In this document: piece after piece, positions 16,531-23,803 of the stretch | How the letters are laid out: the number at the start of each line of letters is the position of its first letter | Numbering within the stretch: the first letter of the stretch is position 1 | Source of the DNA: Streptomyces atriruber | GTDB taxonomy: Bacteria; Actinomycetota; Actinomycetes; Streptomycetales; Streptomycetaceae | Assembly (NCBI RefSeq): GCF_001418325.1 | Contig: NZ_LIPN01000150.1 | Span: forward strand, 1-35,878 | Length of the DNA: 35,878 nucleotides | Direction of reading: 5' to 3' | Translations under genes and position numbers: made by a program | Notes under the pieces: model-generated | What the model was told of the DNA's origin: nothing | The model's database searches: none | Seen by the model: the letters and a program-made list of their open reading frames with translations, nothing else

Positions 16531-17022
16531 AGCGTCGCGGGGCAGATCGCCCGCGAGCTCGGCGCCTCACGGGTGATCGGCTCGGCGGGCGGCCCGGCGA
16601 AGGCCAAGAAGCTCCTCGACACCTTCGGGTACGCCGCCGCCATCGACCACCGCGAGGGCGCGCTGTCCGAGCAGCTCGCGCAGGCCGCGATCGGCGCGAT
16701 CCGTCCGGGCGGCCGCATCGCGCTGGTCGGCGCCGTCAGCACGTACGACTCCCCCACGCCGCCGCCCGGTCCGGACAGCCTCTTCCGGGCCGCCAAGCAG
16801 GGGGCGACGCTGCGGGGCATGCTCGTCACCAGCCACCTCGACCTGTTCCCGGAGTGGACCGGCCGGGCGGCCCCGCTGCTCGCCGACGGCATCGAGCGGG
16901 CACCGGAGGCGTTCCTCGGGGTGCTGCGCGGGGCGAACACCGGCAAGATGCTGGTCCGCATCGCCGCCGACGCCGCCCCGACCGGCACGACCGCCCCGAC
17001 CGGCACGTCCTTCACAGAATGA
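16528..17022 (+). pseudogene. C-terminal remnant of an MDR-type NADP-dependent oxidoreductase
   Basis: About 165 residues of the cofactor-binding half of a medium-chain, zinc-independent reductase remain: VGSVAGQIARELGASRVIGSAG, then RPGGRIALVGAVSTYD, TLRGMLVTSHLDLFPEW and GKMLVRI. Full-length relatives have about 330-340 residues with a GroES-like N-terminal domain, which is missing. The usual DxxxDNVGG block between the NADP loop and IGAIRPGGR also appears to be deleted (about 17 residues). The open frame extends left to 16234, but that part is antisense to the regulator remnant and is not related protein. No start or ribosome binding site fits. The stop overlaps the convergent ATP-grasp gene by 11 nt. 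Confidence 0.7.
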
Positions 17023-18196
17023 CGTGCGGGACGAACCTCGCGTACTCGTCCGTGATCAGCCCCGAGGACTCCCGGATGCCGAGTCCCGCGGCCTCGTCCT
17101 CCACCACCCACGCGCCGAGCACGACCCGATTGCCGTCGAATTCCGGCAGCGGCGCCAGCTCCTGGTAGCAGAGGCCCGCCGCGGCGGGGACGGGCGCGGA
17201 GCCCGGTTCGTGCACCGTCACCCCGGCGCCCTCGCGCCCGAGCAGCGGCTTGGCCACGTAACCGCGTCCCGAGGCGAGCTCGCGGGGGCCGTCGAGGTAG
17301 GCGGGGAGGAGGTTCGGGTGGCCGGGGTACAGCTCCCAGAGGATCGCCAGGAGCGCCTTGTTGGAGAGGAGCATCTTCCAGGCGGGTTCGATCCACAGCG
17401 TCGAGCCCGTGCCGCCGCCGTTGTCGAGCGTCTCCAGGACGTGCGGCGCGAAGCGGTCCGTGGTCAGCCACTCCCACGGGTAGAGCTTGAAGCAGCTGCG
17501 CATGAAGCGGAGCTTCTTGTCGACGAAGCGGCGGGAGAGGCGGTCCCAGCCGATGTCCTCCATGGAGATCGACTCCGCGGGGATGCCCGCCTGTTCGGCG
17601 GTCTCGCGCAGGTACGCGACCGTCATCAGGTCCTCGCCGAGCTCGTCGGCGGCGGAGTGCGCGAAGTACAGCGGGCCGCCGGGCGGCAGCAGGGCGGCCT
17701 GCTTCCGCCACGCGTCGACGAGGCGCTCGTGGAGGGAGTTCCACTGGTCGGCGCCGGGAAAGCGCTCCTCCATCCAGAACCACTGCGGGCTCGCGGCCTC
17801 GACCAGGGAGGTGGGGGTGTCGGCGTTGTACTCCAGCATCCTGGCCGGGCCGGTGCCGTCGTACCGCAGGTCGAAGCGGCCGTAGAGGGAGGGGAGTTCG
17901 GCGCGGCGGTGCCAGGCCTCGGTGACGGCGGACGCGACTCTCGGGTCCGTGATGCCGAGGTCGGCGAGACGGTCGTGCTCGACGATGTGCGCGGCGGCGG
18001 CCAGGCACATCGCGTGCAGCTCCTCGACGACCTCCTCCAGCGCCTCCACCTCGGGGAGCGAGAAGACGTAGTAGGCGCTCTCGTCCCAGTAGGGGCGCAG
18101 CGTGTCGTCGGGGTAGCGCGTCAGCGGGTAGATGAGCCCCTGGTCCTCGACGGTCTGCTGCCAGCCGGGGCGGGGGTCGATGATGCGGCGTTCCAT
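17012..18196 (-). CDS. Glutathionylspermidine synthase family ATP-grasp protein (YgiC/YjfC-like)
   Basis: A 394-residue protein with the layout of the GSP-synthase-like ATP-grasp family. RFDLRYDG (107-114) and the active-site block EYNADTPTSLVEA (122-134) are strongly conserved features, and a Lys in the KPLLGREGAG loop (316-325) fits an ATP-binding segment. The family joins an amine or amino group to a carboxylate through an acyl phosphate. Streptomyces do not make glutathione, and the amidase domain of true bifunctional GSP synthetases is absent, so the substrate is unknown, as for E. coli YgiC and YjfC. The upstream gene, 20 nt away, encodes a small lipoprotein-like partner. The 3' end overlaps the convergent oxidoreductase remnant. 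Confidence 0.87.
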   Translation of the reverse strand: MERRIIDPRPGWQQTVEDQGLIYPLTRYPDDTLRPYWDESAYYVFSLPEVEALEEVVEELHAMCLAAAAHIVEHDRLADLGITDPRVASAVTEAWHRRAELPSLYGRFDLRYDGTGPARMLEYNADTPTSLVEAASPQWFWMEERFPGADQWNSLHERLVDAWRKQAALLPPGGPLYFAHSAADELGEDLMTVAYLRETAEQAGIPAESISMEDIGWDRLSRRFVDKKLRFMRSCFKLYPWEWLTTDRFAPHVLETLDNGGGTGSTLWIEPAWKMLLSNKALLAILWELYPGHPNLLPAYLDGPRELASGRGYVAKPLLGREGAGVTVHEPGSAPVPAAAGLCYQELAPLPEFDGNRVVLGAWVVEDEAAGLGIRESSGLITDEYARFVPHVIL

Positions 18197-18216
18197 GGCG
18201 TACGTGTCGCGTCCGG

Positions 18217-18606
18217 TCAGCCGCCGCCGCTGCCGCTGCCCGAGCAGCCGAAGCCGTCCCGGTCGACGGCCTCGCTGCGGCTGAACGTGCCGTAGTCGGC
18301 GTAGCGGCCGTCGACTTCGGAGTCGTAGTACCAGGTGGGGTCGGTGCGGCCCGAGGACTTGCCGGTGCCGTAACCCGTGCCCGACCCCGCCTTGCGGCCC
18401 TTGCCCGACGACGAACCCGAGGACGAGCCCGACTTGCAGTTCTTGTCGCCGACGATCTTGTAGCCGCGGAACGCGTCGTAGCTGTCCCGGTCCACGCAGC
18501 GCCGGTCCGGGTCCGAGCCGCAGGAGGTCAGGGCCGCCGCGAGGACGCCCATGCCGCCGAGTACGACGGTGCTCGAACGCAGCCGTCGCGGTTGTTTCTT
18601 CGTCAT
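18217..18606 (-). CDS. Small Ser/Gly-rich lipoprotein, partner of the ATP-grasp gene
   Basis: A 129-residue protein starting MTKKQPRRLR with a hydrophobic stretch (13-27) and a lipobox-like LTSC (Cys29). The mature part has a short conserved-looking region (CVDRDSYDAFRGYKIVGDKNC, Cys37 and Cys57), a Ser/Gly/Lys spacer (58-88), then DPTWYYD and a Gly-rich end with Cys121. The ATG at 18604-18606 is chosen because GGGGGA precedes it; a longer frame exists but lacks a signal peptide. In enterobacteria the YgiC-type enzyme is encoded next to a small lipoprotein, YgiB. The arrangement is the same here, although I could not establish sequence homology to YgiB by eye. Confidence 0.8.
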   Translation of the reverse strand: MTKKQPRRLRSSTVVLGGMGVLAAALTSCGSDPDRRCVDRDSYDAFRGYKIVGDKNCKSGSSSGSSSGKGRKAGSGTGYGTGKSSGRTDPTWYYDSEVDGRYADYGTFSRSEAVDRDGFGCSGSGSGGG

Positions 18607-18724
18607 GCGATCCCCCGTTGCCTTGCTCTGTACATGTTCAGCGGTCAGCGTAGGTAAGCCCCGGCACACCGTGCCAGCCACCTGCACCGGATGTCCCATG
18701 GGTCTCCTTTGACTCACCTTCCTC

Positions 18725-18730
18725 TACAGT
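18725..18730 (+). promoter_or_regulatory. Candidate -10 element for a leaderless gene
   Basis: TACAGT ends 6 nt before the GTG at 18737, and no ribosome binding site precedes that GTG. Transcription starting at the GTG itself is therefore likely. A TTGACT at 18709-18714 is too close (10 nt) to serve as a standard -35. Confidence 0.4.
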
Positions 18731-18736
18731 CACTTC

Positions 18737-19594
18737 GTGTCTCTTGGGATGATTTGCGCACTCGGCTCAGCGGTCTGCTTCGGCACGGCCTCGGTTCTCC
18801 AGGCGGTCGCCACGCGCGCCACCGCGCCCGGCACCGGCTCCGGCGTCGACCCGGCGCTGCTGCTGCGCGCCCTGCGCCAGTGGCGGTACATCGCGGGGCT
18901 CGCCCTGGACGGACTCGGCTTCCTGCTGCAGATCGTGGCGCTGCGCTCCGTCCCGATCTACGCCGTGGGAGCGGCGCTCGCCGCCAGTCTCGCCGTCACC
19001 GCGGTGGTCGCGGCCCGGCTGCTGCGGGTGCGGCTGAGCGGCGTCGAGTGGGGCGCGGTGGGCGTCGTCTGCGCGGGGCTCGCGATGCTGGGCCTCGCGT
19101 CCGGTGACGAGGGCGACCGCACCGGCTCGACGACGCTGCGGTACGTGATGCTGGGCATCGCCGTCGCCGTGCTGGTCCTCGGCGCCGTCGCCGGGCGGCT
19201 GCCCGACCGGGGGCGGGCGCTGGCGCTGGGCCTCGGCGCGGGATGCGGGTTCGGGGTGGTCGAGGTGACCGTGCGGCTCATCGACGACGTGTCGCCGGGT
19301 GCGCTGCTCGCCAATCCGGCGACGTACGCCCTGCTGGTCGGCGGCGGCGCGGCGTTCCTGCTGCTCACCTCGGCGCTGCAGCGCGGGTCGGTGACGACGG
19401 CCACGGCGGGCATGGTGATCGGCGAGACGATCGGTCCCGCCCTGGTGGGCGTGGTCTGGCTCGGCGACCGCACGCGGGAGGGCCTGGGCTGGCTGGCGAT
19501 CCTCGGCTTCGCGGTGGCGGTCGCGGGGGCGCTGGCGCTGGCCCGGTTCGGTGAGGCTCCGGCGGACAGGAGTACCAGCCCGTCCGGCGTTTGA
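18737..19594 (+). CDS. DMT-superfamily (EamA-like) integral membrane protein
   Basis: A 285-residue protein with about nine to ten hydrophobic segments over its entire length and two similar halves, as in drug/metabolite transporter proteins. The N-terminus MSLGMICALGSAVCFGTASVLQAVA is the first transmembrane helix, and the second half contains GMVIGETIGPALVGVVWLGDR. The transported substrate cannot be deduced. The GTG at 18737 lacks a ribosome binding site and follows a -10-like TACAGT by 6 nt, suggesting a leaderless mRNA. The last residues (about TSPSGV) are encoded inside a common Streptomyces intergenic repeat that includes the TGA stop, so the native C-terminus may have been altered by repeat insertion. 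Convergent with the MocR gene. Confidence 0.82.
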   Translation: MSLGMICALGSAVCFGTASVLQAVATRATAPGTGSGVDPALLLRALRQWRYIAGLALDGLGFLLQIVALRSVPIYAVGAALAASLAVTAVVAARLLRVRLSGVEWGAVGVVCAGLAMLGLASGDEGDRTGSTTLRYVMLGIAVAVLVLGAVAGRLPDRGRALALGLGAGCGFGVVEVTVRLIDDVSPGALLANPATYALLVGGGAAFLLLTSALQRGSVTTATAGMVIGETIGPALVGVVWLGDRTREGLGWLAILGFAVAVAGALALARFGEAPADRSTSPSGV

Positions 19595-19620
19595 GGACGA
19601 ACCGGCGGAGCCGGTGATCC
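19576..19620. repeat. Streptomyces-type dispersed repeat with hairpin
   Basis: AGCCCGTCCGGCGTTTGAGG (starting at 19577) and the following GACGA match, from memory, a short element found many times in Streptomyces genomes near gene ends. It is followed by the hairpin ACCGGC-GGA-GCCGGT (19601-19615). It supplies the stop codon of the upstream gene and lies between two convergent genes, so it may serve as a terminator. Confidence 0.6.
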
Positions 19621-19645
19621 ACGGCAACGAACGTTCGGGGAACCG

Positions 19646-21052
19646 TCACGGAAGTACCCGGCACAACGCCTCCAACGCCCCCGCCCACGCATGCTCCGCC
19701 GGTGTCCCGTACCCCACCACCAGCGCGTCCTCCCTCGGCGTCACCGCGAGCGGATGGCGGTAGTCGGTGAGGCCGTGGATCGCGAGGCGCTCCCAGTTGG
19801 CGGCCTGGACGACGGACCGCTCGGTACCCGGCGGCAGTTCGAGCACCGCGTGCAGCCCGGCCGCGATGCCGGTGGCGCGCACTTCGGGGGCCCGCCCCGC
19901 CAGCGCCTCCACCAGCTGGTCGCGGCGGCGCCGGTAGCGCAGCCGTGCGCCGCGGACGTGGCGGTCGTACGCCCCCGACGTGATGAACTCCGCGAGCGTC
20001 AGCTGGTCGAGCGCCCCGCAGGACGCGCCCGCGGCCTCCTTCTCGCCGAGGACCTCGGCGCACAGGCCGGACGGCAGCACCATCCAGCCCAGGCGCAGGC
20101 CGGGCGCGAGGGACTTGCTCGCCGTGCCGAGGTAGATCACGCGCTCGGGGTCGAGGCCCTGGAGCGCGCCGACCGGCTGGCGGTCGTAGCGGAACTCACC
20201 GTCGTAGTCGTCCTCGATGATCACCCCGCCCTCGCGGCGCGCCCAGTCGACCGCCGCGGCGCGCCGGTCGGGGTGCAGCGGCACGCCCATCGGGAACTGG
20301 TGCGCGGGGGTGAGCAGCACCGCCTTCGCCGAGCCGGGGCCCAACCCGGAGACGTCGGTGCCGAGTTCGTCGAAGGCGAGAGGCACCGTGCGCAGGCCTG
20401 CGTGGTGCAGCAGGTTCCAGTGGAGGTCGAGGCCGTACGACTCGACGGTCACCTCGCGCTCGCCGCGCGCCCGCAGCACCCGGCCGACGAGCGCGAGGGC
20501 GTGCACGAACCCCGCGGTGACGACGATGCGGTCGGGGTCCGCGTGGACGCCCCGCGCCCGTGCGAGGTACCCGGCGAGGGCGGTGCGCAGCTCGACGCGG
20601 CCGCGCGGGTCCGCGTACCCGAGCGCGGCGTGGGGAGCCGCGGCCAGCGCGCGCCGGGCCGCCTTGAGCCACTCCGCGCGCGGGAAGGACGCGAGGTCCG
20701 GCGAGCCGGGGGTGAGGTTGTACGCGGGCGGCCCGCCCGGCCTGCGGGGCGGCACGGGCCGCACCGGCGGCGCGACCGTGCGCTCGGCGACGCGCGTGCC
20801 CGAGCCCTGGCGGGCGGTGAGCCAGCCCTCGGCGACCAGATCGGCGTACGCGTCGGCGACCGTGTTCCGCGCGATGCCGAGGTCGACGGCGAGGGAGCGG
20901 GACGAGGGAAGGCGGGTGCCGGGGGCGAGACGGCCCCCGCGCACGGCCTCCCGCAGGGCGTCCGTCAGGCCCTTGCGGACGCCGTGGCGGGACGCGTCGC
21001 CGCCGGTCTCCAGATGGAGGTCGACGCCCAGATTGGCCCACGCTTCTCCCAT
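19646..21052 (-). CDS. MocR/PdxR-type GntR-family regulator with aminotransferase-like domain
   Basis: A 468-residue regulator. Residues 20-88 form the GntR winged helix (LRLAPGTRLPSSRSLA-like: RLAPGTRLPSSRSLAVDLGI, then RNTVADAYADLVAEGWL and GSGT). A Pro-rich linker (about 92-110) leads to a fold-type I aminotransferase domain with VTAGFVHALALVGR, DDYDGEF (281-287) and the PLP lysine K313 in TASKSLAPGLRLGW. MocR proteins use PLP or PLP adducts as effectors and often control the divergent gene. Here the divergent gene begins 48 nt away and heads an AhpD/PEP-mutase-like operon, its probable target. The ATG at 21052 has no ribosome binding site; a -10-like TATGGT lies 8 nt upstream, so the message may be leaderless. 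Confidence 0.9.
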   Translation of the reverse strand: MGEAWANLGVDLHLETGGDASRHGVRKGLTDALREAVRGGRLAPGTRLPSSRSLAVDLGIARNTVADAYADLVAEGWLTARQGSGTRVAERTVAPPVRPVPPRRPGGPPAYNLTPGSPDLASFPRAEWLKAARRALAAAPHAALGYADPRGRVELRTALAGYLARARGVHADPDRIVVTAGFVHALALVGRVLRARGEREVTVESYGLDLHWNLLHHAGLRTVPLAFDELGTDVSGLGPGSAKAVLLTPAHQFPMGVPLHPDRRAAAVDWARREGGVIIEDDYDGEFRYDRQPVGALQGLDPERVIYLGTASKSLAPGLRLGWMVLPSGLCAEVLGEKEAAGASCGALDQLTLAEFITSGAYDRHVRGARLRYRRRRDQLVEALAGRAPEVRATGIAAGLHAVLELPPGTERSVVQAANWERLAIHGLTDYRHPLAVTPREDALVVGYGTPAEHAWAGALEALCRVLP

Positions 21053-21060
21053 GGGAATGG

Positions 21061-21092
21061 ACCATACTCGTGGGCTACTCCGCACGTAGCGT
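21061..21092. promoter_or_regulatory. Overlapping divergent promoters between MocR and the CMD operon
   Basis: Two -10-like hexamers face away from each other: TATGGT on the minus strand (complement of 21061-21066) and TAGCGT on the plus strand (21087-21092). With 17-nt spacers, each -35 would fall on the other promoter's -10. Both hexamers end 7-8 nt before an ATG that lacks a ribosome binding site. A small dyad ATGG-A-CCAT (21057-21065) covers the leftward element. This is the likely MocR control region. Confidence 0.45.
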
Positions 21093-21099
21093 CGACACC

Positions 21100-21594
21100 A
21101 TGAACGCTCCCTCCGAAACCCACGTCCACGAGCACACCCCCCGCCTCGCCTGGGCCCAGCACGCCCCCGAGGTCTTCAAGGCCATGATCAAGCTCGACGC
21201 GGCCGCCCGTAAGGGCCTCGACCCGGTGATCTACGAGCTCGTCAAGATCCGCGCCTCGCAGATCAACCGCTGCGCGCTCTGCCTCGACATGCACTCCAAG
21301 GACGCCATCGCGGCGGGCGAGAGCGTGGAGCGGATCATCCAGCTCAGCGCCTGGGAGGAGTCGCAGCACTTCTACACGGCGAAGGAGGTCGCCGCGCTCG
21401 AACTGACCGAGGCGATCACCGTTCTCACCGAGGGCTTCGTGCCCGACGAGGTGTACGCGCGGGCGGCCGCCCAGTTCGAGGAGGCGGAGCTGACCCAGCT
21501 GATCGCCGCGATCACCGTCATCAACGCGTGGAACCGCTTCGGCGTCAGCACCCGCCAGGTGCCGGGGCACTACAAGGCCGAGGGCGCCAAGTGA
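21100..21594 (+). CDS. Carboxymuconolactone decarboxylase / AhpD-family protein (first of two)
   Basis: A 164-residue AhpD-like helical protein. The family motif is present as C58-A-L-C61-L-D-M-H65 following KIRASQINR, and a Glu-rich helix (TEAITVLTEGFVPD) matches the C-terminal half. CMD-family proteins with a CxxC usually act as peroxidases or disulfide reductases; others are lactone decarboxylases lacking the Cys pair. The ATG at 21100 has no clear ribosome binding site, while TAGCGT ends 7 nt before it, so leaderless translation is probable. The stop overlaps the next gene's GTG as GTGA. It is divergent from the MocR regulator, which is its likely controller. Confidence 0.88.
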   Translation: MNAPSETHVHEHTPRLAWAQHAPEVFKAMIKLDAAARKGLDPVIYELVKIRASQINRCALCLDMHSKDAIAAGESVERIIQLSAWEESQHFYTAKEVAALELTEAITVLTEGFVPDEVYARAAAQFEEAELTQLIAAITVINAWNRFGVSTRQVPGHYKAEGAK

Positions 21595-22037
21595 GCGCTC
21601 GCACCACGCACTTGGACCGCGGCGTCGCGGGCGCGATGAGTGCGCTGAGCGCCGCCGCGAAGAAGGGCCTCGGCGATCCCGTCCTCGCGGAGCTGGTCAT
21701 GATCCGGGCCTCGCAGCTCAACGCCTGCGCCTTCTGCCTCGACATGCACGTGGACGTCGCCCTGGAGCACGGCGAGACCCCCAAGCGCCTCGCGCTCCTG
21801 AACGCCTGGGACGAGGCGGGCGGCCTCTTCAGCGAGCGCGAACGCGCGGCCCTCGCCCTGACCGAGGCCGTCACCGTCCTCACCGAGGGCTTCGTGCCCG
21901 ACGCGGCGTACGCGAAGGCCGCCGAGCACTTCACCGAAGGTGAACTCGCCCATCTGCTGGGCGTGATCGCCGTCATCAACAGCTGGAACCGGCTGATGGT
22001 CAGCCGTCGCATCGAGCCCGGAGGCCCCGCATGGTGA
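21591..22037 (+). CDS. Carboxymuconolactone decarboxylase / AhpD-family protein (second of two)
   Basis: A 148-residue paralogue of the preceding gene. It has the same core: MIRASQLNACAFCLDMH with C46, C49 and H53, then LTEAVTVLTEGFVPDAAYAKA, which is nearly identical to the first copy. The GTG at 21591 overlaps the previous stop (GTGA), so translation is coupled. An internal ATG (MSALSAAAKK, residue 16) is a less likely start because it would lose the overlap. The last codons overlap the start of the PEP-mutase-like gene by 7 nt. Two neighbouring paralogues suggest a heteromeric peroxidase-type complex, though this is inference. Confidence 0.88.
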   Translation: MSARTTHLDRGVAGAMSALSAAAKKGLGDPVLAELVMIRASQLNACAFCLDMHVDVALEHGETPKRLALLNAWDEAGGLFSERERAALALTEAVTVLTEGFVPDAAYAKAAEHFTEGELAHLLGVIAVINSWNRLMVSRRIEPGGPAW

Positions 22038-22774
22038 CCCCCCGTCCCGTCGACGCGCTGCGCGCCCTCCACCACGACCGGGCGCCCGGGGACCCGCTGG
22101 TCCTGCCCGGACCGTGGGACGCCGCGAGCGCCCGCGTGTTCCAGGACGCGGGGTACGAGGCGCTCGCCACGCCCAGCGCCGGCATCGCCCTCTCCCTCGG
22201 GTACGAGGACGGGCAGGTGCCGCCGAAGGAGATGTTCGAGGCGGTCGCCCGGATCACCCGGGCCGTCGACGTGCCGGTGACCATGGACGCCGAGACCGGC
22301 TACGGCCTCACGGCCAAGGAACTGGTGGACCGCCTCCTCGAAGCGGGCGCGGTCGGCTGCAACCTGGAGGACTCGTACGAGGGCAAGGGCTCGACGGGCA
22401 TTCTCCGGGACCCTCAAGAGCAGGCGGACTGGCTGGCGCAGGTGCGGGAGGCGGCGGGCGACCGGCTGGTGATCAACGCGCGCGTCGACACGTTCGTCCG
22501 CGGGATCGCCGATCCGCAGCGGGCGATCGAGCGGGCCCGCCTGTACGTGGCCGCGGGCGCGGACTGCGTCTACCCGATCCTCGCGCCGGCCGAGGCGATC
22601 CCCGTGCTGCGGGCGGGCATCGAGGGACCGCTCAACGTCCTGGCGCTGCCGGACGGCCCCACCCTGCCCGAGCTGGGCGGGCTCGGCGCGACACGCATCA
22701 CGTTCGGTCCCGGTCTGCTGCGCCGCACCATGGCGGCGCTGCGCGGGATCACCGAGGAGCTGGGCCGGGCATGA
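22031..22774 (+). CDS. Isocitrate lyase / PEP mutase superfamily protein
   Basis: A 247-residue (beta/alpha)8 enzyme. GPWDAASARVFQDAGYEALATPSAG (27-51) is the family N-terminal block, MDAETGYG (85-92) supplies the acidic Mg-binding residues, and NLEDS (111-115) follows. The KKCGH loop of isocitrate lyase is absent, as in the short PEP-mutase-like proteins of unknown substrate; members cleave or form C-C or C-P bonds of small 2-oxo acids. GGAGG lies 6 nt before the ATG at 22031, within the end of the preceding gene. With the two AhpD-like proteins and the MocR regulator, it suggests an amine- or PLP-linked catabolic or detoxification route. A strong terminator begins at its stop codon. Confidence 0.87.
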   Translation: MVTPRPVDALRALHHDRAPGDPLVLPGPWDAASARVFQDAGYEALATPSAGIALSLGYEDGQVPPKEMFEAVARITRAVDVPVTMDAETGYGLTAKELVDRLLEAGAVGCNLEDSYEGKGSTGILRDPQEQADWLAQVREAAGDRLVINARVDTFVRGIADPQRAIERARLYVAAGADCVYPILAPAEAIPVLRAGIEGPLNVLALPDGPTLPELGGLGATRITFGPGLLRRTMAALRGITEELGRA

Positions 22775-22812
22775 CGGTGCCGGGCCCCCGTCCACCGGGG
22801 GCCCGGCACCGT
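22774..22812. terminator. Strong bidirectional terminator hairpin
   Basis: A perfect 16-bp stem, ACGGTGCCGGGCCCCC (22774-22789) with its complement at 22797-22812, closes a 7-nt loop. It begins in the stop codon of the PEP-mutase-like gene and ends 18 nt before the stop of the convergent betaine-binding protein gene, so it can serve both. Confidence 0.9.
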
Positions 22813-22830
22813 ACAGCCGTCAGCGAGCCG

Positions 22831-23802
22831 CTACTTGGACTTGGGCAGCCACGCCTTCCACTTCGACTCGTTCTTGTCGATCCACGCCTTCGCCGCGTCG
22901 TCCGGCGACATCTTCTTGTCGGCGATCATGAGGGAGACCTCGTTCTGGTCCGCCTCCGACCACTTGAAGTTCTTCAGGAACTCCGCCGCGTCGCCGCCGT
23001 TCTCGGCGAAGTCCGCGTTGAAGTACTTCTGAAGGGGCGTGTGCGGGTACTCGCACTTGATCTTCGCCGGGTCGGCGTCGCAGCCCTCCTTGTACTTGGG
23101 CAGCTTCACCTCCGTCATCGGCACCTTCTCGAAGAGCCACTGCGGCTTGTACCAGTACGTCAGGAACGGCTTCTGCTGCTTGGCGAACTGCTTGATCTGG
23201 GTGATCTGCGCCGCCTCGGAGCCCGCGAAGACGACCTGGTAGTCCAGGCCGAGGTTCTTCACGAGGGCCTTGTCGTTGGTGAGGAACGACGGGGAGCCGT
23301 CCATCAGCTGGCCCTTGCCGCCGCTCTCCGGAGTGCGGAACTCGTCGGCGTACTTGTTCAGGTTCTTCCAGTCGGTGATGTCCGGGTGCTTCTTCGCGAA
23401 GTACGTGGGGACGTACCAGCCGATGTGGCCGGTCACGCCGACGTCGCCGCCGCGCGCCACCGTCTTCTTGTCGTCGATGTAGAGCTTTTCCTGGTCCGGG
23501 TGGCCCCAGTCCTCCATGATCGCGTCGACGCGGCCCTGGCTGAGCGCGTCCCAGGCCGGGACCTCGTCGATCTGGACCTTGTCGACGCGGTAGCCCAGCT
23601 CGTGGTCGAGCAGATACGCGGCGACGGCCGCGTCCGCCTGCGCGCCCACCCAGGACTGGACGGAGAGCGTCACGGTCTTGGCACCCGCCGCGTTCGCGAA
23701 CGGGGACGCCTGCTTGGTCATGTCGGCCTTGCCGCAGCCCGAGAGGGCGAGGAGAGCGGCACCCGCGCTCGCGGCAGCGATCACTCGCGTACGCATACGC
23801 AT
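22831..23802 (-). CDS. Glycine betaine/choline ABC transporter substrate-binding lipoprotein
   Basis: A 323-residue OpuAC/ProX-type binding protein. The signal peptide ends at a lipobox with Cys23 (LLALSGC), so the protein is anchored on the outer face of the membrane. SVQSWVGAQADAAVAAYLL and AWDALSQGRVDAIMEDWGH are typical of the family, and the mature protein is rich in Trp (SWVG, DWGH, GWYVP, YWYKPQW, FKW) as expected for a quaternary-amine aromatic cage. It is the last gene of the leftward operon, placed 1 nt after the fused permease gene. A nearby in-frame ATG (MRTRV) is an alternative start. The strong hairpin at 22774-22812 terminates the operon. Confidence 0.93.
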   Translation of the reverse strand: MRMRTRVIAAASAGAALLALSGCGKADMTKQASPFANAAGAKTVTLSVQSWVGAQADAAVAAYLLDHELGYRVDKVQIDEVPAWDALSQGRVDAIMEDWGHPDQEKLYIDDKKTVARGGDVGVTGHIGWYVPTYFAKKHPDITDWKNLNKYADEFRTPESGGKGQLMDGSPSFLTNDKALVKNLGLDYQVVFAGSEAAQITQIKQFAKQQKPFLTYWYKPQWLFEKVPMTEVKLPKYKEGCDADPAKIKCEYPHTPLQKYFNADFAENGGDAAEFLKNFKWSEADQNEVSLMIADKKMSPDDAAKAWIDKNESKWKAWLPKSK

Positions 23803-23803
23803 G

